This document shows, piece after piece, positions 6,623 to 12,440 of a stretch of 12,440 nt of DNA. The notes below the pieces were generated by a model. The model did not search any database. It was given only the letters and a program-made list of their open reading frames with translations, and was not told the origin of the DNA. Each line of letters starts with the position of its first letter. The stretch's first letter is position 1. Origin of the DNA: Deltaproteobacteria bacterium (GTDB taxonomy: Bacteria > Desulfobacterota > Deferrimicrobia > Deferrimicrobiales > Deferrimicrobiaceae); the NCBI GenBank assembly GCA_025357175.1, contig JANXPS010000083.1:1-12440 (forward strand). The letters are read 5' to 3'. Both the position numbers and the translations under genes were made by a program.

Positions 6623-7648
6623 TCACTCCTTCATCGCCGCTTCGGCGGCACTCATCCGGAAGCGGCGGATCAACGCCCGGAACTGGGCGTCGGTAATCTT
6701 CCGGGTCGACGACAAGCGGCTGCGATCCCGCAGGATCCGGGGCGCCCCCGCGATTGCCGCAAACTCGGCCCTGATTGTCGTGGCGAACAGTTTCCAGACG
6801 GAAAATTCCCCCGCCATCTGCCCCGCAGCCCCCCTGCCCGAAAGCGCTGCCCTCAGGTGCATGAAATAACGCCAGGCGGTCGTGAACGGCGACAGCGCGA
6901 TTTCACGAAGTGGAAAGTTCTTGAGCAGCACCCAGAAGCGGTTGCGCTCGACCAGGAACGCCTTGCGTGGAGAGAAGCTGCCGGTCGTCGCCGAATACTT
7001 GTGGTAAACCCTGGCCGCCGGCACGTACCAGCATTCCCAGCCGGCCAATCGCCCCCGCAATCCCAGGTCGACGTCTTCCGCATAAGCGAAAAAGCTTTCG
7101 TCGAGAAGCCCCACTTCGTCGAGCAGTTCCCGCTTGTAGACGCCTGCGCAGCCGCTCGGCCACGCGGCCTCGACCTCGACATCGAAACGGCCGTCGTCTT
7201 TCTCGAGCCGGTTGTGGCCGCGGGCCAGTCCGTCGGGATAGATGATGTGCCCGGTGTTGTCGATCTCGTCGCGCCGGTAGTAGTTGAGGATCTTCGGGGT
7301 GAACATCCCGGCATCCGGGTGGCGGGCGATCGATGCGGCGATCTCGGCCAGCCAGCCGGGGTCGGCGGCGGTGTCGTTGTTGAGCAGCACGATCCACCGG
7401 CCGGTCGCCTGCCGGATGCCGACGTTGTTGCCTTCGGCGTAGCCCCGGTTCGTGGCCAGGACGACCGCGCGAACCGTGTCGGAGGCTTGCGACTCCAGCC
7501 ATTCGGCAGAACCATCGGTGGAACCGTTGTCGACAATGATGACTTCGAAATCGCGAAATGCCTGCCCCCGCAGCGAGGACAGGCATTCGTCGAGAAGGTC
7601 GCGGCCGTTCCAGTTTAGGATGACGACCGAAAAGAAGGGGGCGTTCAC
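6623..7648 (-). CDS. Family 2 glycosyltransferase, rhamnosyltransferase-like
   Basis: A GT2 enzyme of 341 residues in the broad WbbL/COG1216-like group. SVVILNWNGRDLLDECLSSL opens the GT-A domain, IIVDNGSTDGS (37-47) binds nucleotide, LLNNDT (88-93) is the metal-binding DxD equivalent, and AEDVDLGLRGRLAGW is the conserved ED-containing segment, followed by HKYSATTGS typical of the group. The C-terminal 90 residues are basic and partly amphipathic, suggesting membrane association. The start is a GTG at 7648, 8 bp after the stop of the membrane-protein gene, with only a weak GAGAT-like ribosome site. It is the last gene of the leftward unit that begins with the cytochromes. Rhamnose transfer is suggested by family and by the nearby dehydratase but is not proven. 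Confidence 0.86.
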   Translation of the reverse strand: MNAPFFSVVILNWNGRDLLDECLSSLRGQAFRDFEVIIVDNGSTDGSAEWLESQASDTVRAVVLATNRGYAEGNNVGIRQATGRWIVLLNNDTAADPGWLAEIAASIARHPDAGMFTPKILNYYRRDEIDNTGHIIYPDGLARGHNRLEKDDGRFDVEVEAAWPSGCAGVYKRELLDEVGLLDESFFAYAEDVDLGLRGRLAGWECWYVPAARVYHKYSATTGSFSPRKAFLVERNRFWVLLKNFPLREIALSPFTTAWRYFMHLRAALSGRGAAGQMAGEFSVWKLFATTIRAEFAAIAGAPRILRDRSRLSSTRKITDAQFRALIRRFRMSAAEAAMKE

Positions 7649-7656
7649 CGTCGATC

Positions 7657-9516
7657 TCAGCGAAACTGTCCGCCCCCCTGAAGCTGGAGGATGCGCGCCT
7701 CGAGGAAGGCGCGTTGATCGCCGGAAGTCGCTTCGACCCCTTTTCGAAGTGCGTCGATCGCGGCGGCCCTGTTCCCGGTGATCTCGTGCATGTTGGCGAT
7801 CGTCATGTAGGCCGACACGGGGCCGATCCCCAGGAACATGTAATGGTACGCCTCCTGGATGATCTGCCGGGCGATCGTGGCCTGTTTCGGCAGGGAGTAT
7901 CTCTGGATGATTTCCATGTTTTCGGGCACGTTGCGCATGAAGACGACGAAAAGGCCGTCGGCGAAGACCAGCGACCAGTCGGGACTGTTGGTCAGCGCCG
8001 ATACGAGCGGCAGGATCATGCCGGACGAATCCATCGACTTGAGGACGACGTAGGTGATGCCGTACTGGTCAAACATCTTTTCGAAGCCGGGCATGGCGCC
8101 GGTGGCCGTCTGGTGCTCCATGAAGACTTTCGAGTTGTAGGTCCGGCCGTCGATGAAGGTGAGCTTTTCGGGATAGAGCTGCCAGTCGAGAAAGCCGCCG
8201 ATGTCGAAGAAATTGAACATGTTGCCCTTGATCGGCACCGAGCGCAGGAACTCGGTCGCCTTGAATGAAAACTTGTGCTCGGTGACGCCGACGCCGTATT
8301 CGAGCTGGGAAAAGGAGAACGACAGGGTAACCACGCCGAACGTGACCAGCGCCAGCACCAACGCAGCCGCGAGGGCATTGCGGCCCGGGGATCCGGGGGA
8401 TGCTGAAGGAGGCTTGCTCTCCTCCCTGGCAGCCTGCTTTGCCGCGGATCTGGTTTTAAGCGGAGACGCCGGGGCGAACCACCGGCCCGCCGCCTCGAGA
8501 AAGCCGGTGATCTGGATCGAGGCGCCCGGCGACAGGAACAATCCCATCATCGAGACGGCGCGGGCGGAGTCCCACGACCCCTTGAACGCGATCGCGAACA
8601 GCGCGAGGTCGAGCAGGTAGACTCTGCGTCCGAAAAGTCCCAGGAAGACGGTTGCGGCGGCGAACCAGGCAGCCGCCTGGTAGTAGACGAAAAAACCGGT
8701 CTCGCGAACGGGCGTCAGTTCGGATATGGCCATCAGGACGTTGCTCCCGCCACTCGGGGTTCCGGAGCCGCGTGCGATGAGGGTGAGAGGCAGCAGCAGC
8801 ACGTCCCACCCGTGCGGGTTTAAGCCGCATAGCACGAACGCCGCCAGGAGCATCAGACCGGGCACCAGCAGTTTTTCTTTTGCGAAGCGGACATTGAGCT
8901 CGCCCTTGAACAGGGCATGGAGGAAACGCTCACCGGAAAAAGCGACGGCCAGGATGAACGCTATGAGGTAGGTCGGGTGCATGTTGGCCCATACGAGCAC
9001 CATGACGGGAAACGCATAGATCAGTTTTTTTCGTACACCGAAGTAGTACTCGCTGAACATGTAAATGGTGGCCGCTATGAACAGATAGGTGAAAATCTCG
9101 GGGCGGGGCTGGATTCTAATGCGGAGAAAACCGGAAAAAGCGAAAATGGCCGCGACGGCGACGAGCGGATTTGCGCCCCGCAACAACGTTGCCCTGTGCA
9201 GCATCAGGAAGATGCCGAAGACGACCGCCCAGATCATGAAGGAAACGCCGTAATGTCCGCCCACGGAATAAACGATCCAAAGCAGCGCTTCGAAGCCCCA
9301 CTCTCCGTTGGGAACGTCCATCCCCACGGAGGGATAGTTCAGGAACTCCTTGTCGGGGATGCTGTGGGTCTGGACGATCTGCCGCCCCAGCGCCAGGTGG
9401 GTGCCGTAGTCGCTGGTGAAAGTCTTGGTCAGCATCGGCACCGTGGCGAGCAGCAACAGCGCCAGCGCCAGCAGGCGCTGCCGCTGATCGGAGAACAGAT
9501 CCTTGAACGTCGTCAT
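7657..9516 (-). CDS. Polytopic membrane protein, GT-C-like, with periplasmic and TPR-like C-terminus
   Basis: A 619-residue inner-membrane protein with roughly ten hydrophobic helices up to about residue 400. SDYGTHLALGRQIVQTHSIP (35-54), in the first extracytoplasmic loop, recalls the acidic catalytic loop of GT-C lipid-linked sugar transferases. Between the last two helices lies a basic, Pro/Ser-rich loop (about 350-380). After helix 10 an external domain contains GNMFNFFDIGGFLDWQLYPE and LTFIDGRTY, a pattern known from uncharacterised GT-C-like proteins in glycan clusters. The last 70 residues (IIQEAYHYMFLG...NRAAAIDALRKGVE) look like one or two tetratricopeptide-type helix pairs. The ATG at 9516 has GAGGAA (9520-9525) just upstream, overlapping the stop of the cytochrome gene, and is preferred to one at 9549. 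It may transfer a sugar from a polyprenyl carrier, but no activity can be assigned. Confidence 0.75.
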   Translation of the reverse strand: MTTFKDLFSDQRQRLLALALLLLATVPMLTKTFTSDYGTHLALGRQIVQTHSIPDKEFLNYPSVGMDVPNGEWGFEALLWIVYSVGGHYGVSFMIWAVVFGIFLMLHRATLLRGANPLVAVAAIFAFSGFLRIRIQPRPEIFTYLFIAATIYMFSEYYFGVRKKLIYAFPVMVLVWANMHPTYLIAFILAVAFSGERFLHALFKGELNVRFAKEKLLVPGLMLLAAFVLCGLNPHGWDVLLLPLTLIARGSGTPSGGSNVLMAISELTPVRETGFFVYYQAAAWFAAATVFLGLFGRRVYLLDLALFAIAFKGSWDSARAVSMMGLFLSPGASIQITGFLEAAGRWFAPASPLKTRSAAKQAAREESKPPSASPGSPGRNALAAALVLALVTFGVVTLSFSFSQLEYGVGVTEHKFSFKATEFLRSVPIKGNMFNFFDIGGFLDWQLYPEKLTFIDGRTYNSKVFMEHQTATGAMPGFEKMFDQYGITYVVLKSMDSSGMILPLVSALTNSPDWSLVFADGLFVVFMRNVPENMEIIQRYSLPKQATIARQIIQEAYHYMFLGIGPVSAYMTIANMHEITGNRAAAIDALRKGVEATSGDQRAFLEARILQLQGGGQFR

Positions 9517-9519
9517 GAT

Positions 9520-9525
9520 TTCCTC
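9520..9525 (-). promoter_or_regulatory. Ribosome binding site overlapping the cytochrome stop
   Basis: GAGGAA overlaps the cytochrome TGA (9524-9526) and precedes the ATG at 9516 by 3 nt. It fixes the membrane-protein start and implies coupling of cytochrome and membrane-protein translation. Confidence 0.6.
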
Positions 9526-10780
9526 AGTGCCCCGCCGGAGCCGATGCATTTTTCCATTCGGAAAGCGTCTTTTCGGTGTCCATGTCGGGATGGCACTTCT
9601 TGCAGGCGTCTTCCATCGTCATCGGCCCGTTGCTCTTGGGGCGCGAGAAGTGGAACTCGTGCCTGTACCCCTGCTTGCGGAAGTACTTGTCGGTTTTATC
9701 CTTGAGATCGTGGCATTCGGAGCATTCGAGCTCGGGGCCCGAGAAATCGAACTTGTGGTCGTGGATGCTGTAACGCTTGCCATCCTTGGTGGAGGACGCG
9801 GGATGGCAGTCGATGCAACCGGCCTCGGCCAAATCGTGGCGAGAGTGCAGTTTGGATATCTTGAGGATTTTCTGGTGGCACGTCCCGCAGTATTCGTCCC
9901 GGCTCAGGTAGCGCTCGACCTTGGCGGGACCGCTCGCGCCCCGGTCGAAGCCGCACACGTCGCAGGCACGCACCGTCGAGTAGAACTTGGACTGCCAGAA
10001 CATGAACATGCGATGCCGTTCGAGATAGTCCATCGTACCCCAGTACCACCGGTTGGACTTCGGCTTGGGGGCGAAGAAGTTGGTATAGAAATCGTCGATG
10101 TTGTCGCCCGGCCTGAAATTGGCCGGAAAAGGAAACTGGCCGCCCACCTTGGTGTCCTTGCCGTCGGTGTGGCACTGTTCGCAGATCATGTCGGCGCGTT
10201 CCTTGGGAAGCTTTGCCGGGTTGACGATGTCGGCCGCCGATTGACTCTTGATGTGTTTTTCACCGGGCCCGTGGCACGATTCGCAGCCGATGGAGGGCTC
10301 GGCGAAAGTCTTGTTGTCGGGATCGAAACCGGTGGTGTGGCAACCGTCGCACCAGATGGTGTAGGGCTTCTCTTTCCAGTTGAACATCGAGTAGGGTTCC
10401 CAGTCGTCGCCGACCAGGTTCCAGACCTTGGGGAGCACGAAGTAGTCGTTGTCGATGTGGGTCAGGTATTTCTGGACCCAGTGGCTGCCGATCGACCAGT
10501 TGATGTCCTTCCGCTTGAACGGGACGCGGGAAAAGTCGAGGGCGGCGACCGCCTTCCGGTTTTTCTTGGCGTCGCGGAGCATGTTGGCGTGAGGCGTCAG
10601 GATCCACTGGTTGTATATCTCGTCGTGGCACTCTTCGCACCGCTCGGAGGTGACGAATCCCTTGGCGCCGGGGCCTCCGAAGGCGATGGCGTCGGACATG
10701 CCGAACAAGCCGGAACCGAGGCCGGCAAAAAGAAGGCATAGCGAAACGATGAGGAATGACTGCCGCGGCGTGCGATTCAT
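9524..10780 (-). CDS. Octahaem-type c-type cytochrome (cytochrome c554-like), exported
   Basis: A 418-residue exported multihaem cytochrome. A Sec signal peptide (QSFLIVSLCLLFAGLGSG) probably ends near AIA-FGG around residue 33. Eight CxxCH sites are present: CEECH 48, CDGCH 144, CESCH 166, CEQCH 200, CGTCH 298, CIDCH 322, CSECH 353 and CKKCH 393. A ninth, CDVCG at 273, lacks the proximal histidine. CEECHDEIYNQW...HANM and CHTTGFD...GCESCHGPGEKH are typical of the cytochrome c554/c' superfamily. It would carry electrons in the periplasm or at the cell surface. The ATG at 10780 was chosen because AGAGG (10786-10790) precedes it and the signal peptide begins there. The frame is open to 11095, but that upstream part is Arg/Pro-rich noise over another gene. 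It lies 8 bp after a thioredoxin-like gene. Redox partner and location are inferred. Confidence 0.92.
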   Translation of the reverse strand: MNRTPRQSFLIVSLCLLFAGLGSGLFGMSDAIAFGGPGAKGFVTSERCEECHDEIYNQWILTPHANMLRDAKKNRKAVAALDFSRVPFKRKDINWSIGSHWVQKYLTHIDNDYFVLPKVWNLVGDDWEPYSMFNWKEKPYTIWCDGCHTTGFDPDNKTFAEPSIGCESCHGPGEKHIKSQSAADIVNPAKLPKERADMICEQCHTDGKDTKVGGQFPFPANFRPGDNIDDFYTNFFAPKPKSNRWYWGTMDYLERHRMFMFWQSKFYSTVRACDVCGFDRGASGPAKVERYLSRDEYCGTCHQKILKISKLHSRHDLAEAGCIDCHPASSTKDGKRYSIHDHKFDFSGPELECSECHDLKDKTDKYFRKQGYRHEFHFSRPKSNGPMTMEDACKKCHPDMDTEKTLSEWKNASAPAGH

Positions 10781-10785
10781 GGAAA

Positions 10786-10790
10786 CCTCT
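10786..10790 (-). promoter_or_regulatory. Ribosome binding site for the octahaem cytochrome
   Basis: AGAGG shares two bases with the TAG stop of the preceding thioredoxin-like gene (10789-10791) and lies 5 nt before the ATG at 10780, deciding against the far upstream start. Confidence 0.55.
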
Positions 10791-11343
10791 ATTTGATGAA
10801 ACTGCGGATGAGGTCTGGAACCTTCTCGGAGGGGGAGTAGCCCCCCTTCTTGTAGAGCAGGACGCCCTTGGCGCTGATCACCGCCATGGAAGGCGTGTAG
10901 TTGAAGCCGAAAACACGGGGAAGGGAAAAGCGGGGGTCGATCAGGTATCTGACCCGAAAGTTGTTGGCCTTTTGAAAGGGGGCAACGGTCTGGGCGCCCC
11001 GGAGGTCGACGGCGATGCACCAGGCATCGATCTTGCCCTGGCTTTTGCCGATCAGATCGTTGATTTCCTTGAGTTCTTCGAAGCAGGCGCTGCATGCGGT
11101 GGTCATGAAAAACAGGAGGGTGATGGACCCTTTTCCGCGAATCTGTTTCTCGTAGGATACCTGGGCTCCGTCAAGGCCGGGCAACGAAAACTCGGGGATG
11201 TGCTGACCGACCTCGAGCGCCTTGGCCGCAGGCGCAGGAGCGGGTGCGGGTGCGGGCGCCGGAGCGGCCTGAGCGCCACCGACCGCCAGCAGGAGCGCCA
11301 GCGCCGACAACAGCGATGCAATCGTGCCGCGGGAAGCCATCAT
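10789..11343 (-). CDS. Periplasmic thioredoxin-fold protein with Pro-Ala linker (TlpA/redoxin-like)
   Basis: A 184-residue exported thiol-redox protein. The signal peptide (ASLLSALALLLAVGGAQA) is followed by an Ala-Pro repeat of six PA units (about 28-39), a flexible spacer that may hold the domain off the membrane or through the envelope. The redoxin domain starts at VGQHIPEFSLPGLDG. FFMTTACSACFEEL holds the CSAC active site (C84, C87), and YTPSMAVISAKG has the cis-proline (P152) of the fold. The active site lacks the usual Trp before the first Cys, so its redox potential may differ from that of its neighbour. The ATG at 11343 overlaps the upstream TGA (ATGA). An ATG one codon later is equally possible. 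It probably reduces haem-binding cysteines of the neighbouring cytochromes or shuttles electrons, by context. Confidence 0.85.
   Translation of the reverse strand: MMASRGTIASLLSALALLLAVGGAQAAPAPAPAPAPAPAAKALEVGQHIPEFSLPGLDGAQVSYEKQIRGKGSITLLFFMTTACSACFEELKEINDLIGKSQGKIDAWCIAVDLRGAQTVAPFQKANNFRVRYLIDPRFSLPRVFGFNYTPSMAVISAKGVLLYKKGGYSPSEKVPDLIRSFIK
11234..11269 (-). repeat. Short Pro-Ala coding repeat
   Basis: The coding strand repeats six-base GCxCCx units encoding alternating Ala and Pro after the signal peptide. Unit sequences vary at third positions, so it is a low-complexity linker more than a perfect tandem repeat. Limits are approximate. Confidence 0.5.
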
Positions 11344-11915
11344 TTTTTATTCATTTCTTTTACGAGATCTTCAAGGACGAACGGCAGTTCCTCTTCGCCG
11401 GGAGGATAATCGCCGACGTGGGAATAGCGGATGATGCCCTTGTGGTCGATGACGACCTTGAGCGGGATCGGACCCGACAGGCCGTAGACCTTGGTTGCCA
11501 CGGCCAGATCCTGGTCGATCAAAACCGGGTAATTAAGCTTTTTATCCTTCATGATCTTCTTGACGTCGTCGATCGTTCCCGATTGCAGGACGATGGAAAG
11601 CAGGACAAACCCCTTGTCTTTCCAGGCGTTGTTCAACCGGACGAGACTGGGCATCTCTTTTTTGCAGATATCGCACCAGGTGGCCCAGAACTCGAGCATG
11701 ACGATCTTTTTTTCCTTCGCCGCCGGACCGAAATAGTCGGAAAGCGAAACTATGTGTCCCTTGGGATCGGCCAGATCCTTGAGATGGAAATCGGGCGCCT
11801 TGTCTCCGATCTTGAGCTTCATCGCCGGATCACCCGCAGCGAATGCGGCCCCCGCCGCAAAGAAAAGCGATGATACGGCAAGCATCGATAGAACTTTAAC
11901 TATTGAACCACGCAT
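11340..11915 (-). CDS. TlpA/ResA-like thiol-disulfide oxidoreductase
   Basis: A 191-residue periplasmic thioredoxin-fold protein. The signal peptide or N-terminal anchor (VLSMLAVSSLFFAAGAAFA) is followed by LKIGDKAPDFHLKDLADPKG, the family N-terminus. LEFWATWCDICKKEMPSL carries the WCxxC active site (C81, C84), and SGPIPLKVVIDHKG has the cis-proline (P151). ResA and TlpA proteins reduce disulfides in apocytochromes during c-type cytochrome maturation, or in copper-site assembly. Its position between two multihaem cytochrome genes favours the first. The ATG at 11915 has a strong purine-rich site (AGGGGGC, 11922-11928). The upstream cytochrome ends 24 bp away and the next gene overlaps by 4 bp. 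Whether the N-terminus is cleaved or kept as an anchor is unclear. Confidence 0.9.
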   Translation of the reverse strand: MRGSIVKVLSMLAVSSLFFAAGAAFAAGDPAMKLKIGDKAPDFHLKDLADPKGHIVSLSDYFGPAAKEKKIVMLEFWATWCDICKKEMPSLVRLNNAWKDKGFVLLSIVLQSGTIDDVKKIMKDKKLNYPVLIDQDLAVATKVYGLSGPIPLKVVIDHKGIIRYSHVGDYPPGEEELPFVLEDLVKEMNKK

Positions 11916-11921
11916 TGCCCT

Positions 11922-11928
11922 GCCCCCT
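11922..11928 (-). promoter_or_regulatory. Ribosome binding site of the TlpA-like gene
   Basis: AGGGGGC lies 6-7 nt before the ATG at 11915, in the 24-bp gap after the upstream cytochrome. No promoter or terminator is visible in that gap, so the genes are probably co-transcribed. Confidence 0.5.
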
Positions 11929-11939
11929 AGTTCTCTTGA

Positions 11940-12440
11940 TTAGTGATCCAAAACAATCGGCTTTTTCCAGGACTGGTACGTTTCCAGGGCCCACCTGTCG
12001 CCTCTCCCGGAATGGCAATTTTGACAACGGTTGTTGATCTCCTTGTCCCAGCAGTTCTGGCTGTGGACAAGGAAGAAACTGTAGGAGTGGACGTCGTTCG
12101 GCTTGGGTTCGTTCGTCGTGTCCTGCGATTTTTCGATATGGCAATCGGCGCAGTTCACCGAACCCGCCTTGTGGTGCGTGTGCTGCGGAACCCGGTCTTC
12201 GAACTCGTGACAGCTCAGGCAGATCTTGTTGGGATCGTCTTTCGTCGATTTGGGCTTCGCATCCTGGTGGATGCCGCAGACTTCGCAACGCGACCTCGCC
12301 TGTGCCTCGCGGTCTTCGCGCCATTTGCTCCAAAGCCGGTGTATCGCCTGGTAGTTGCTTTCGCCCTCTTTTTTATCGATCGGGACGAGATATTCGCCCA
12401 GGTTCTCGCCCGGCTTGAAACCGATCGGAAAAAAATATTC
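11940..12440 (-). CDS. Multihaem c-type cytochrome, C-terminal part (5' end outside window)
   Basis: The minus-strand frame is open from the window edge to TAA at 11940, giving 166 visible residues. CLSCH (74), CADCH (97) and CQNCH (139) are canonical haem sites. CEVCG (52) again lacks the histidine. The first visible segment, FFPIGFKPGENLGEY, aligns with FPANFRPGDNIDDFY of the cytochrome at 9524-10780, and the order CxxCG, CxxCH, then H..H and CxDCH is also shared, so the two are paralogues with different C-termini. An internal ATG at 12158 would leave out conserved sequence and is not a start. The protein is presumably exported like its paralogue, but its signal peptide lies outside the window. 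It is the first visible gene of the leftward unit; total haem number is unknown. Confidence 0.9.
   Translation of the reverse strand, partial: EYFFPIGFKPGENLGEYLVPIDKKEGESNYQAIHRLWSKWREDREAQARSRCEVCGIHQDAKPKSTKDDPNKICLSCHEFEDRVPQHTHHKAGSVNCADCHIEKSQDTTNEPKPNDVHSYSFFLVHSQNCWDKEINNRCQNCHSGRGDRWALETYQSWKKPIVLDH

Noticed and set aside
6636..6649. GCCGC-TTCG-GCGGC hairpin near the convergent ends of the dehydratase and GT2 genes
   Set aside because: It has a stable UUCG loop but a stem of only 5 bp and no following T-run, and it lies inside the GT2 coding end. Not supported as an intrinsic terminator.
9503..10741. Plus-strand open frame of 412 codons opposite the octahaem cytochrome
   Set aside because: The cytochrome strand carries eight CxxCH motifs and a signal peptide. 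The opposite frame is Val/Gly-rich with no domain.
10781..11095. Upstream extension of the cytochrome frame to 11095
   Set aside because: The added 105 residues are Arg/Pro-rich, overlap the thioredoxin-like gene and would bury the signal peptide. A ribosome site and signal peptide mark 10780.
1..12440. CRISPR array, tRNA, rRNA or insertion sequence
   Set aside because: No spaced direct repeats, cloverleaf-like segment, transposase motif or terminal inverted repeat was seen on either strand.

Overview
The window is GC-rich, gene-dense bacterial DNA. It combines a surface-polysaccharide glycosyltransferase cluster with multihaem c-type cytochromes and periplasmic thioredoxin-like proteins. 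That mix suits a Gram-negative anaerobe of the Desulfuromonadota/Desulfobacterota kind (Geobacter-like). This is inferred from gene content and base composition only: there is no rRNA or other marker, so the lineage is tentative.

Layout. Bases 1-943 (+) hold the 3' part of a SAM-dependent methyltransferase with an N-terminal zinc-knuckle motif. It meets tail to tail a family 2 glycosyltransferase (947-1789, -). Bases 1871-3075 (-) form a small accessory island: an intact, translationally coupled pair (75-residue protein plus nucleotidyltransferase-fold protein), then the relic of a second, AbiEii-like pair whose two genes appear fused by an internal deletion. Two GT-B glycosyltransferases follow (3071-4477 and 4479-5612, -). 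A GDP-mannose 4,6-dehydratase-like gene (5636-6613, +) is divergent from the second of them across only 23 bp.

The right half (6623-12440, -) looks like one transcription unit. In transcription order it holds a multihaem cytochrome (5' end outside the window), two different TlpA/ResA-like thioredoxin-fold proteins, a second multihaem cytochrome with eight CxxCH motifs, a polytopic GT-C-like membrane protein and a family 2 glycosyltransferase. Gaps are 24 bp, a 4-bp overlap, 8, 7 and 8 bp, and several Shine-Dalgarno sequences overlap or abut the preceding stop codon.

How the genes may work together. The dehydratase would supply a GDP-4-keto-6-deoxyhexose. The glycosyltransferases and methyltransferase would build and decorate an exported glycan. 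The thioredoxins could keep haem-binding cysteines reduced for cytochrome maturation. The unusual point is that cytochrome and glycan genes appear to be co-transcribed, hinting at a link between extracytoplasmic cytochromes and a surface glycan (inference).

Most notable observations: (i) the deletion-fusion relic of an AbiEii-type two-gene module beside an intact coupled module; (ii) a CxxCG motif at the same place in both cytochromes; (iii) -10-like hexamers 6-7 nt before three start codons that lack a Shine-Dalgarno, suggesting leaderless transcripts; (iv) the cytochrome-thioredoxin-glycosyltransferase operon. No tRNA, rRNA, CRISPR array, insertion sequence or convincing intrinsic terminator was found, and no stretch above 300 bases lacks a gene or gene relic.
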